DNA of 64,000 bases, taken from DASZQY01 sp963843565 (GTDB lineage: Bacteria; Pseudomonadota; Alphaproteobacteria; Rhizobiales; Kaistiaceae). Numbering within the stretch: position 1 is the first letter of the stretch; each line of letters starts with the position of its first letter. The stretch lies in the NCBI GenBank assembly GCA_963843565.1, contig CAWJKY010000003.1, positions 2,976,001-3,040,000 of the forward strand. The letters run 5' to 3'. Below are positions 16,646 through 25,050 of the stretch, piece after piece. The position numbers and the translations under genes were made by a program. Below the pieces are notes generated by a model. The model worked only from the letters and a program-made list of their open reading frames with translations, did no database searches and was not told where the DNA came from.

Positions 16646-17629
16646 TCAGGCCCCCGGCCGGTTCGAGGCCGGCACGGTGATCTTCTCCAGCGGCGCGACG
16701 ATCTCGGCGCGGCGATCCTCGAACCACGGCGGCAGCAGAAGATGCGTGCCGAGTTCATCCATCTTCTCGTCGACGGCGAAGCCGATGTCGGTCGTTGCAA
16801 ATTCCGTCAGGATCCCCGCCGGTGAGCGGACGTAGACGGAGTGGAAGTAGTTGCGATCCTTGCTCTCGGATGCGTCCGTGTAACCGAGGCCCTCAAGGTA
16901 CAACTTGAGCTTCATCTGCACGTCGTCGTTGGCGACGGCGAAGGCGACGTGATGGGGCGTGCCCGCACCAAAGGTCCAGCTGCCGGCCGGCGTGTCGGGA
17001 TTGTGCTCGAGGATGACGGTCTTGCAAGGCCCGCCCTCCTGAATGTCGTAGCGGTGATACCGCCCCTCTTCGCCGCTCTTCTTGAAGCCAAGACCGACGG
17101 TGAAGTAATCGTGCTGCCCCTCGATCTCGCGCACCGACATGATGGTGGCGTTGAACCCCTTGACGGAGTTCGCTTCCGATATCTCGTCCGTGACCCACCC
17201 GGCGCGCTTGTCGCGATTGTCGCCGACCAGCTCGTAGACGTTGCCCGACGGTTCGGCGAAGCGGATGTAGTTCTGGCCGAAGCGCTGCTTGATGCCCGAG
17301 TGTTTCACCTTGTACTTGTCGAGGTGCTTCACCCAGAAATCCATCGCATCCTCGGCGACGGAGTAGGCCGTTGCAGCGATCTGCCCGGTTCCGCGGCGGC
17401 CGAAGACACCGGCCTGCTTGAACGGGAAGGTGGTCATCACTGTGCCGATCTCGGCGTTCCGGTTGGCGTAGTAGAGGTGGTAGATTGGCGCCGTACCGTC
17501 GAACAACACGGTCTGTTTGATCAGCCGCTGGCCGATCACCTTGGTCATGAAATCAATGTCTTCCTGGGCCGCGCCAACGCAGATCGTGCAGTGGTGTATG
17601 CCCGTAACGATCGAATGTTCCTCGCGCAT
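16646..17629 (-). CDS. VOC-family ring-cleaving dioxygenase (MhqO/PcpA/LinE-like)
   Basis: 327 aa, the usual size for hydroquinone dioxygenases. Each half is a VOC repeat: 'GIHHCTICVGAAQEDIDFM' and 'GRRGTGQIAATAYSV' in the first, 'GTPHHVAFAVANDDVQMKL' and 'GILTEFATTDIGF' in the second. The expected Fe(II) ligands are His13-region, His of PHHVAF and Glu of TEFAT. Family members cleave (chloro)hydroquinones. The ATG at 17629 follows GGGAGGATGGC. It sits 97 bp after the flavoprotein monooxygenase gene and directly before the esterase. Confidence 0.82.
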   Translation of the reverse strand: MREEHSIVTGIHHCTICVGAAQEDIDFMTKVIGQRLIKQTVLFDGTAPIYHLYYANRNAEIGTVMTTFPFKQAGVFGRRGTGQIAATAYSVAEDAMDFWVKHLDKYKVKHSGIKQRFGQNYIRFAEPSGNVYELVGDNRDKRAGWVTDEISEANSVKGFNATIMSVREIEGQHDYFTVGLGFKKSGEEGRYHRYDIQEGGPCKTVILEHNPDTPAGSWTFGAGTPHHVAFAVANDDVQMKLKLYLEGLGYTDASESKDRNYFHSVYVRSPAGILTEFATTDIGFAVDEKMDELGTHLLLPPWFEDRRAEIVAPLEKITVPASNRPGA

Positions 17630-17726
17630 GCCATCCTCCCGGAAAACCGCTTTGTCCGAAGACTAGGCGGTCGCCACCGCTTGCACCTGCACGTTCCCGT
17701 CAAAAACGCTGCACGAAACGATCGCG

Positions 17727-19466
17727 CTATTTCCCAAGAATGCCGGCCAGGGCAGCTTTCAGCGCGGCCTCGCCGCCAGCCGTCCATTTCCGCGCCCGCC
17801 AGGCGACCACATCGTCCGGCCGGACCAGAATTGCGCCGTCGTCCTCGATTTCCGAGGCGCGCGCCCAATCGCCGAAGGGATCCTCGTAGTCGCAGGCCGG
17901 GCCGATGGTAACGGACGCCAATGGCAGCCCGGTCGCGGCCGCAATGCCGCTCGCCGCCTCCCGCCAGCCGTCGCCGCCGATGCCGGTCAGCAACGTGAAG
18001 CGGCCGTGGCCGACGATATCGAGGCTGGAGTAGTTGGCCCGATCCCGGGTCAGCCAGACATGGGGAAGCCGCGCGCCCGGAACCGACGACTGCTGGTAGA
18101 TGAGCTCGGGGTCCTCCTTGAAGGCGTGCACCTCGCCCTCGCCCATGACCACCGCGTCCGAGCGGTAGCGCTGGTTCATCTCGACGCCGTGGGCGTCGAA
18201 TTCGTACACCTTGAAAGCGATCGCCTCGCGCAACTGCTTGCGCCGTTCCTTCGCTTCGGGCGAGGCTACCTTCCGCGCCTCCATGTTGGCATTCATGACG
18301 TCGGGGTCGGTCGATTCGAGCAAGCCGAGCGCGCCGAAGATCGGCCCGAACTCGCTGATCGACTGGTTGGCGCGCTGGACGACCTGCTTGCCGATCGGCG
18401 CACGCTCTGCGTCATAGCTCGCCAGAAGCTTGTCGGAGGCGTGCCCCTTGATCACCATGGCGAGCTTCCAGGCGAGGTTGAAGGCATCCTGCATCGAGGT
18501 GTTGGAACCGAGGCCGTTCGACGGCGGATGGCGATGCACCGCGTCGCCCATGCAGAAGACACGGCCCTTCGAGTAGCTCTTCGCGTACATGTGGTTGACG
18601 GTCCACGTCGACCAGGACGTCACCTCGAGCGGAATGTCGGGATCGCCGATGAGCTGGTGGGCGAGCTGCTCGCAAATCTCCCTGGTGACCTCCGGCGCCG
18701 GCTGGTTGATGTCGTAGCCCCACACGATCAGCCACTCGTTCCACGGCCGCACCATGCGGACGAGGCCCATGCCGATGCCGCCGACGTTGGAGCCGGGTTG
18801 CAGCACCCAATAGAGAACACTCGGCCGGTGCGCGACGTACTTCGACAAATCGGCATTGAACAGAATGTTGATCGACCCGCCGACGCCCATCTTGCCTTCC
18901 ATCGGCAGGCCGATGTCGGAAGCGACGGTGGAATTGCCGCCGTCGGCGCCGACCAGGTACTTCGCCCGGATGGGGTAGGTCTCGCCGCTGACGCGATCGC
19001 GCACCATCGCGGTGACGCCGGTGGCATCCTGCTCGAGCGACAGATACTCGGTCGACAGCCGCGCGCGCGTGCCGCGCTCGCAGGCCGCGCCGAAGACGAC
19101 CGGCTCAAGATAATTCTGCGGCAGATCGACCATGGTGGTCGGGCTGGCAATCCTGTGGCGGGCCTGCGAGTAGGGGTCCGCGCCCCAGCTCCGCATGCGC
19201 CCGAGCTCCTCACCGGCCAGCGACGTGCAGAAGACGTTGTTGCCCATCAGGTGATTGGGCGTGGCGTACAGCATCGCCTCCTGCTCGAGGCCGAGGTCGC
19301 GCAGCACTTCCATCGCGCGCTGATTGGTGATGTGGGCGCGCGGCGTGTCCGAAAGCCACCGGTATTTGGTGACGAGGATGTTTTCGACGCCATAGGTGGA
19401 CAGCAGCGCCGCCGTGGTCGAACCTGCCGGCCCGCTGCCGACTACCAGAACATCTGTCTCGATCAT
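17727..19466 (-). CDS. FAD-dependent aromatic hydroxylase (PheA/TfdB family)
   Basis: 579 aa cytoplasmic flavoprotein monooxygenase. It has the N-terminal FAD site 'TDVLVVGSGPAGSTTAALLS', the NAD(P)H/FAD 'KYLVGADGGNSTVA' and the C-terminal 'RVFCMGDAVHRHPPSNGLG' GD motif, plus a thioredoxin-like tail, as in phenol 2-monooxygenase and dichlorophenol hydroxylase. It would hydroxylate a phenol with NADPH and O2, here probably to a di- or trihydroxybenzene. The ATG overlaps the dioxygenase stop as ATGA. A longer in-frame reading to 20375 arises only from the frameshifted dioxygenase and is not one protein. Confidence 0.87.
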   Translation of the reverse strand: MIETDVLVVGSGPAGSTTAALLSTYGVENILVTKYRWLSDTPRAHITNQRAMEVLRDLGLEQEAMLYATPNHLMGNNVFCTSLAGEELGRMRSWGADPYSQARHRIASPTTMVDLPQNYLEPVVFGAACERGTRARLSTEYLSLEQDATGVTAMVRDRVSGETYPIRAKYLVGADGGNSTVASDIGLPMEGKMGVGGSINILFNADLSKYVAHRPSVLYWVLQPGSNVGGIGMGLVRMVRPWNEWLIVWGYDINQPAPEVTREICEQLAHQLIGDPDIPLEVTSWSTWTVNHMYAKSYSKGRVFCMGDAVHRHPPSNGLGSNTSMQDAFNLAWKLAMVIKGHASDKLLASYDAERAPIGKQVVQRANQSISEFGPIFGALGLLESTDPDVMNANMEARKVASPEAKERRKQLREAIAFKVYEFDAHGVEMNQRYRSDAVVMGEGEVHAFKEDPELIYQQSSVPGARLPHVWLTRDRANYSSLDIVGHGRFTLLTGIGGDGWREAASGIAAATGLPLASVTIGPACDYEDPFGDWARASEIEDDGAILVRPDDVVAWRARKWTAGGEAALKAALAGILGK

Positions 19467-20333
19467 CGCGCGCTCTCCTTGGGCTTCAGGCCGAATGTGT
19501 GATCCAGGCTCTGCCAGCCGCCGGTGAGCGCCTTGCCGGGCGCCGGCCCCGTCTGTTTGGTCGGGCTGACGATGAGCGATTGCTTCACGCCAAACACGGC
19601 GTCGCTGTCGAGGTAGGGATCGCCGTCGATGAACAGGTGGGTGACGAGCGTGTCGTAGCCGGCATGGCCGATCATGAAATGAATGTGCGCCGGGCGGTAC
19701 GGATGCCGCCCGGTCGCCTTCAGCATGTCGCCCACCGGTCCGTCGTCGGGGATCGGATAGTATTTCGGCGCGATCGTCCAGAAGGCGAACCGCCCGTCCT
19801 GGTCGGCGATCAGCCGGGCGCGCAGGCTCGGATCGTCGGTGTCTTTCTGCACGTCGTAGAAGCCGTCGTCGTCGGCCTGCCAGAACGTCGACCGTGGCGC
19901 CCGGCAATGTCGCGCCGTCGGGGGCGGTGACAGAGCCGGTGACGTAGAGCGGCACACCCTCCATGCCGGCGGTGATGTCGGCGCCGTTGGGCTTCATTGG
20001 CGGGTTCTGAACGTAGAACGGCCCGAGGACGGTGGTTTCGGTGGCGCCGGCGGGCTGGCGGTGGTTGATCGCGTCCACCAGCATCGAGATGCCAAGCGTA
20101 TCGGAGAGCAGGATGAATTCCTGCCGCTTGTCGTCGCTCATGTGGCCGGTGCGCGTCAGGAACATGATCGCGGCGAACCACTCGTCCTGCGTCAGTTCGA
20201 CGTCGCGCACGAAGTCGTGGGCGTGGCGCACGAGGCTCTCGATGATGCGTCTCAGGCGCGGGTCCGGCGTATCCTTGAAGCGGTCGATGACCGCGTCGGT
20301 GATGGAGTTCTCGTTGAAGTCGCGTGTCGACAT
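19463..20333 (-). pseudogene. Intradiol (hydroxyquinol 1,2-) dioxygenase interrupted by a one-base frameshift
   Basis: ATG at 20333 after GGAGG gives an N-terminal half with 'AVIDRFKDTPDPRLRRIIES' and 'TVLGPFYVQNPP', as in hydroxyquinol dioxygenases. After 'GATVDV' the frame goes into nonsense; the family text 'WQADDDGFYDVQ' continues in the next frame through 'RPAHIHFMIGHAGYDTLVTH' to a stop at 19463. Removing one T of GTT (19884 or 19885) joins 'VDV' to 'WQADDDG' and restores about 289 aa. The family's Fe(III) ligands (two Tyr, two His) are visible: Tyr of GPFY is outside, and Tyr of 'PKYYPIP' and His of 'HIHF' are in the second half. It may be a real mutation or a sequencing error. Confidence 0.8.
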
Positions 20334-20337
20334 GGGT

Positions 20338-21399
20338 TCACGCCTCCGGGTTTGCGGAATGTGTCGCCGGTTCAAGGCGCCGCCGGGTGGGGAAGAGGTG
20401 GATGCCGGTACGGGCGCTCAAGGCGCCCCAGATGCCTTTCGGGGCAACCAGCATGACGGCGATGCCAAGCAGGCCGAGCAGGATCAGGTACCACGGGCCG
20501 TAGCCCGACAGCGTCGAGCGCAACACGACGAAGATGATCGTGCCGACGATCGGCCCCTCGATCGTGCCGATGCCGCCGATGACGACGATGAAGATGATGT
20601 AGGCGGTCCAGTCGAGGACCGAGAAGGCGGCGTCCGGCGAGACGCGCCCGGTGTCGAGAAAGTAGAGCGCGCCAACGGCGGCCGTCCCGGCAGCGGCGAT
20701 CGTGTAGGCGAGCAGCTTGCTTCGCCAGATGTCGATGCCGACGCTTTCGGCGGCGACGGCGCCGTCGCGGATTGCCGACAACGCCAGGCCGAGACGCGAG
20801 CGCAGCAGCCAATAGATCGCGGCGATGACCGCGAGCATGGTCGCGAGCGCGATCCAGTAAACCAGAATCTCGCGGGCGGCGGCGGCGCGCAAGCCGAACA
20901 GCTGCGCGACCCACTCGATGCCGACGACGTGGTTCAGGGCGGCCCCAGGCAGCGACGTGCCGGTCCCGCCGCCGAGCGCCTTCCATTGGGCCAGAAGCAG
21001 GCGGAACACCTCGGCCGCGACCCAGGTGACGACGGCGAAGTAGGCGCCCTGCATGCGCAGCACCGTGATGCCGACCGGAACCGCAATCGCGGTGACGACC
21101 ACGGTTGCCAGCAACACGGAAAGCAGGGGATCGAGGCCGAACGTGATGACGCCGGCGAACAGGCCGTAGCCGCCGAGGCCGACGAACGCCTGCTGTCCGA
21201 CCGAGATCAGCCCGGCGTAGCCGGCGAGCAGGTTCCAGCACTGCGCCACGGCGACCAGCAGGAAGATCAGCAGAAGGTCCTGCAGAAGCGAGCGCGACAC
21301 GAAGAGCGGCGCGGCGGCGAGGACGACCACCAGGATCGCCGAGCCGAGCAACGCCCGTCGGGAGGTATTGGTCGAGGTGAGGGAGACGTATTTTGCCAT
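20338..21399 (-). CDS. Branched-chain-type ABC permease (LivM-like)
   Basis: 353 aa integral membrane protein with about 9-10 hydrophobic segments. It has the LivM landmarks 'LAGYAGLISVGQQAFVGLGG' and 'AIRDGAVAAESVGIDIWRSK' (cytoplasmic EAA-like loop) and 'FIVVIGGIGTIEGPIVG'. The ATG at 21399 overlaps LivH's TGA (TGATG), and the frame open to 22347 upstream is an overlap artefact. It ends 4 bp before the intradiol dioxygenase gene. With LivH, two ATPases and the binding protein it forms a complete importer, probably for an aromatic acid or phenol rather than an amino acid, given the context. Confidence 0.88.
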   Translation of the reverse strand: MAKYVSLTSTNTSRRALLGSAILVVVLAAAPLFVSRSLLQDLLLIFLLVAVAQCWNLLAGYAGLISVGQQAFVGLGGYGLFAGVITFGLDPLLSVLLATVVVTAIAVPVGITVLRMQGAYFAVVTWVAAEVFRLLLAQWKALGGGTGTSLPGAALNHVVGIEWVAQLFGLRAAAAREILVYWIALATMLAVIAAIYWLLRSRLGLALSAIRDGAVAAESVGIDIWRSKLLAYTIAAAGTAAVGALYFLDTGRVSPDAAFSVLDWTAYIIFIVVIGGIGTIEGPIVGTIIFVVLRSTLSGYGPWYLILLGLLGIAVMLVAPKGIWGALSARTGIHLFPTRRRLEPATHSANPEA

Positions 21400-22259
21400 C
21401 ACTCGACCTTTGGCAGGAGGCCGCGCGGCCGCACGATGATGACGGCAAGGAACACGAGATGCCCGGCGAGCTGCTGCCACTCGGGATTGATCGAGCCGCC
21501 GAGCACTTGCGCGATACCGAGGATCACGCCGCCGATCAGCGTGCCCCAGAAACTGCCCAACCCGCCGATCACGACCGCCTCGAAGGCATAAAGCAGTCGG
21601 GAAGGGCCGGCGCTCGGATCGAAGTTGGCGCGCACGCCCATGAAAAAAGCCGAGAGCGTGATGACCAGGAACGAGATGCCCATGGCCGCGGCGAACACCT
21701 TGCGCGGGTCGACGCCCATGATCTCGACGACGGTGATGGAGTCCGATGTCGCGCGAAGCGTCCGTCCGAGCCCCGTGCGGTAGAACAGGAGGCTGAGCGC
21801 CACGACGACCAGCAGCGCCGCGCCAAACGTCATCGCCGGGACGACGCCAAGCGTGATCCTCCCGACGGTGAACGACGCGGTTTCGAGCGCCCCCAGCGAC
21901 AGGCGACGGCTGTCGGCGGAGAACATCTGCAGGAGCCCGTTCTGGATGATGATCGACAGGCCGAAGGTGACCAGCAGCGGCACCAGCAGGTCGTTGCCCA
22001 GCGTGCGGTTGAGGATGAGCCGCTGCAGCGCCCAGCCGAGCGCGAACATGAACGGCAGCGCGATGACCAGCGCCACCGGCGCCGGAAGGCCGAGGGCGGT
22101 GGCAAGCGCCAGCATCACGAAGGCGGCGAGCACGATGAAATCGCCGTGAGCGAGATTGACCAGCCGCATGACGCCGAAGATCAGCGCCAGACCGACGGCG
22201 TAGAGGGCGTAGAGCCCGCCGAGCAGCGTCCCCTGGATGATCGCGTTGAGGAAGCTCAC
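21399..22259 (-). CDS. Branched-chain-type ABC permease (LivH-like)
   Basis: 286 aa with about 8 hydrophobic segments. The N-terminus 'TLLGGLYALYAVGLALIFGV' and 'RLVNLAHGDFIVLAAFVML' are diagnostic of LivH, as are 'RATSDSITVVEIMGVD' and 'EAVVIGGLGSFWGTLIGG'. It starts immediately after the LivF stop (22260), consistent with coupled expression. It pairs with the LivM-like protein to form the transmembrane pore. Confidence 0.88.
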   Translation of the reverse strand: MSFLNAIIQGTLLGGLYALYAVGLALIFGVMRLVNLAHGDFIVLAAFVMLALATALGLPAPVALVIALPFMFALGWALQRLILNRTLGNDLLVPLLVTFGLSIIIQNGLLQMFSADSRRLSLGALETASFTVGRITLGVVPAMTFGAALLVVVALSLLFYRTGLGRTLRATSDSITVVEIMGVDPRKVFAAAMGISFLVITLSAFFMGVRANFDPSAGPSRLLYAFEAVVIGGLGSFWGTLIGGVILGIAQVLGGSINPEWQQLAGHLVFLAVIIVRPRGLLPKVE

Positions 22260-22964
22260 CTAACCACCGAAGTAGGCTTGCTGGATGGCGGCGCGGGTGA
22301 GGTCGGACGGCCGGCCGCTCAGGCTGACGCGGCCCTCCATGAAACAATAGACGCGGTCGGACGCCTTGAGCGCCGCGCTGAGATCCTGCTCGACCAGCAC
22401 GACCGTTGTGCCGCGCTGCTTCACCGCGGCCAGCGCGGCATAGACGTCGTTGATCACCGCCGGCGAGAGGCCCAGCGAAATCTCGTCGCAGAGAAGGATG
22501 CGCGGGTTCGCCATTAGCGCGCGGCCGATCGCGACCATCTGCTGTTGCCCGCCGGACAGCGACGGCGACGGCTGCGTCCGCCGGCCCTTCAATTCCGGAA
22601 AGAGCGCGTAGACCGTTTCGAGCGACCAGCCGCGATCGACGCTGCGGCCATGGGCGCCCATCAGAAGATTCTCCTCGACGCCCAGGGAGGGGAACAGTTG
22701 CCGCCCTTCCGGCACCAGCGCGATGCCGCGCTTCACCATGTCGAAGGCGGGCGTGCCGCCGACCGGGGCGCCGTCGAGCAGGATCTGCTCGGGTCGCGCC
22801 GATGCAACTCCGGACAGCGCCGCCATGAACGAAGACTTGCCGGCCCCGTTGGCGCCGATGATCGCGACGGTCTCGCCTTCCGCCACCGCGACATCGACGC
22901 CGAACAGCGCCTGGAAGTCGCCGTAGAAGACGTCGAGACCTACCGTCTGGAGCATCGCGGTCAC
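22260..22964 (-). CDS. Branched-chain-type ABC ATPase (LivF-like)
   Basis: 234 aa. Walker A is 'GANGAGKSS', the signature 'LSGGQQQMVAIGRALM' and Walker B 'RILLCDEISLGL', followed by 'VVLVEQDLSAAL' (H-loop region) with Gln-Asp instead of the usual His nearby. The GTG start overlaps LivG's TGA as GTGA; an ATG three codons later is an alternative. It powers the LivHM pore as partner of LivG. Confidence 0.87.
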   Translation of the reverse strand: MTAMLQTVGLDVFYGDFQALFGVDVAVAEGETVAIIGANGAGKSSFMAALSGVASARPEQILLDGAPVGGTPAFDMVKRGIALVPEGRQLFPSLGVEENLLMGAHGRSVDRGWSLETVYALFPELKGRRTQPSPSLSGGQQQMVAIGRALMANPRILLCDEISLGLSPAVINDVYAALAAVKQRGTTVVLVEQDLSAALKASDRVYCFMEGRVSLSGRPSDLTRAAIQQAYFGG

Positions 22965-23686
22965 GCGACGGCCTCCTCGATGCCGAGATAGGAGCGCTGG
23001 ACCTCCGGCTGGACCATGACCGCGTGCGGCTCGCCCTCGGCGATCTTGCGCCCGAACTCCAGCACCATCAGTCGCCCGACGACCGACAGGAGTGCGTGGA
23101 CGATGTGTTCGACCCAGACGATCGTTGTGCCGCCGGCATTGAGCTCAAGGATGAGCGCGACCAGGTCGTGCACCTCGGCCTCGGTGAGCCCGCCGGCGAT
23201 CTCGTCGAGCAGCAGCAGCTTCGGCTTTGCCGCGAGCGCCCGGGCAAGCTCAAGCCGCTTCCGGTCAAGCAGCGTCAGCCGCCCGGCGACGACGTTGGCG
23301 CGCGCCAGGAGGCCGGTGCGCTCCAGGATACTGGCGCAGTGGTCCGGCGTGTTGTCGTGTGCCGTCACCTCGCCGGCCTCTGCGGCCGCCAGCAGGTTCT
23401 CGAACACCGTCAGGCTCTCGAACGGTCGCGGTATCTGGAAGGTGCGTCCCAGACCCGCCCGGCAGCGATCGCGGACCGAGGTCCGCGTCACGTCGCGCCC
23501 AGCCAGCGCAATGGTGCCGGCGTCCGGCTTGAGGGCGCCGGCGATGAGGTTGAACAGGCTCGACTTGCCAGCGCCATTCGCCCCGATGATGCCGAGCGCC
23601 TCGCCATCGGCCACCGACAGGTCGATCCTGTCGGCGACCACGATGGCGCCAAAGCGTTTCGAAACACCGGACAGCGTCAGCAGCAT
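22961..23686 (-). CDS. Branched-chain-type ABC ATPase (LivG-like)
   Basis: 241 aa with Walker A 'GANGAGKSS', 'GLGRTFQIPRPFESLTVFEN' (typical LivG Q-loop), Walker B 'KLLLLDEIAGGL' and switch region 'TIVWVEHIVHAL'. The C-motif reads 'LTLLDRKRLELARAL' instead of LSGGQ, which is usual for one LivG clade. It begins 18 bp after the binding-protein gene and overlaps LivF by 4 bp. Confidence 0.87.
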   Translation of the reverse strand: MLLTLSGVSKRFGAIVVADRIDLSVADGEALGIIGANGAGKSSLFNLIAGALKPDAGTIALAGRDVTRTSVRDRCRAGLGRTFQIPRPFESLTVFENLLAAAEAGEVTAHDNTPDHCASILERTGLLARANVVAGRLTLLDRKRLELARALAAKPKLLLLDEIAGGLTEAEVHDLVALILELNAGGTTIVWVEHIVHALLSVVGRLMVLEFGRKIAEGEPHAVMVQPEVQRSYLGIEEAVA

Positions 23687-23704
23687 TCGGCTTCTACGCG
23701 ACGA

Positions 23705-25018
23705 TCAGGCGATCGCTTCCATTTTGCCCCCGGCCGGGATTTCCGGCGCGTGGCTGTTGTCGACGACGACCAGCTCGAACGACTTGTTGTCCTTCGTCCG
23801 CCACTGGCCGCCGACCAAGGGCGTCTTGCAGACGTTGCCGGCGATGGGGCCGAGATCGGCGTTGCTGTTCCACTTCACCTTGCCGGTCAGCGTGTCGAGG
23901 TCGGTCGCCTTGATGGCGGCGATGATCAACTCCGGCGCGCTGACGTCGGCAGACCGCTTCAGCACGTCGATCGCCACTTCGAACAGCGAGTAGATGAAGC
24001 CGATCGGCTGCGTCCACGGGCGGCCGGAGAAGTCGGTGAAACCCTTGGCGACTTCCTGACCGGTGGCGCCCGTGAGCGACGACTTGAAGGGATGGTTCGG
24101 CGTCCACCAGACCTCCGACGACAGGTTGTTGCCAAGGGCGCCCAACGCTTCGACCGACGACGGGAACAGAATGGCCTTGGCGACCGTCACGGCCTTGGGC
24201 TTCAGGCCCTGCTGGTTGGCCTGTGTCCAGAACGTCGTGAAGTCCGGCGGGATGACGACGCCGGTGACGATGTCGGTCTTGGCGGCCTTGAAGGCGTTGA
24301 TCTGCGCCGTGAAGTCGTCGTTGAGGTTCTGGTAACGGCCCGGATCGGTGACGGTGAAGCCGCCCGCCGCCTTGAGGCCGGGCGCGATGCCCACGTTCGG
24401 GTTGCCCCACGCGTTGCCGTCGCCGTCGTTCGGGAAGAGCCCGCCAACCTGCTTGTTGGTATCGAGCTGGCTCCACATCGCGGAGAATACGGCGATGATG
24501 TCTTCGAGACCCCAGAAGTAGTGATAGGTCGACGCGAAGGGCGTCCAGCTCTTCGGGTCGCCGGGGTTTGCCTGACGGCCGATGAACCATGGCTGCCACG
24601 GTGCCATGGTCGAGACGCACGGCACCTCTTCCGCCTCGCAGACCGTCGACACCGGGTTGGTGGTCTCCGGCGTCGAGGCAACGACAACGAGATTGACGCC
24701 GTCGTCGACGATCAGGCTCTTCGCGACTTCCGCGGCGCGGTTGGGATCAGACTGACTGTCCTTGACCACGATCTCGATCGGCAGGTTGCCGCCGGCGCCC
24801 TTGACGCCGCCGCCGATCAGCTTGGTCATGGTGTCGATGACGTACTTGTCGGCTTCGGCGAACGGCGCCAGCGGGCCCGATTGCGGCGTGACGTATCCGA
24901 TCTTGGCGCCAGTTGCGGCGTGGACGGCGGGCGCGAAGATCGAGCTGGTGCCAAGCGCTGCGGCGCTGGCGGCGGCGCCCTTCAATACGGTGCGGCGTGA
25001 TATCCTTCCGGTCTTCAT
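23705..25018 (-). CDS. Liv-type periplasmic binding protein with Tat-like signal
   Basis: 437 aa. The N-terminus 'MKTGRISRRTVLKGAAASAA' has a twin-arginine SRRTVLK motif and a hydrophobic stretch, so export is probably by Tat. The mature part is Peripla_BP_6: 'KIGYVTPQSGPLAPFAEAD', 'DDGVNLVVVASTPETTNPVS', 'CEAEEVPCVSTMAPWQPW'. The ATG at 25018 has GGGAGGAGC upstream and is preferred to the longer frame from 25054. It lies between maleylacetate reductase and LivG in the operon, so it probably binds an aromatic acid or phenolic substrate. Confidence 0.87.
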   Translation of the reverse strand: MKTGRISRRTVLKGAAASAAALGTSSIFAPAVHAATGAKIGYVTPQSGPLAPFAEADKYVIDTMTKLIGGGVKGAGGNLPIEIVVKDSQSDPNRAAEVAKSLIVDDGVNLVVVASTPETTNPVSTVCEAEEVPCVSTMAPWQPWFIGRQANPGDPKSWTPFASTYHYFWGLEDIIAVFSAMWSQLDTNKQVGGLFPNDGDGNAWGNPNVGIAPGLKAAGGFTVTDPGRYQNLNDDFTAQINAFKAAKTDIVTGVVIPPDFTTFWTQANQQGLKPKAVTVAKAILFPSSVEALGALGNNLSSEVWWTPNHPFKSSLTGATGQEVAKGFTDFSGRPWTQPIGFIYSLFEVAIDVLKRSADVSAPELIIAAIKATDLDTLTGKVKWNSNADLGPIAGNVCKTPLVGGQWRTKDNKSFELVVVDNSHAPEIPAGGKMEAIA

Positions 25019-25050
25019 GTCTGCTCCTCCCTGAGCTTGAACGCCTGATG

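Noticed and set aside
17727..20375. Single 882-residue dioxygenase-monooxygenase fusion
   Set aside because: The open frame joins the two only through out-of-frame text of the broken dioxygenase; the monooxygenase has its own ATG overlap at 19464-19466.
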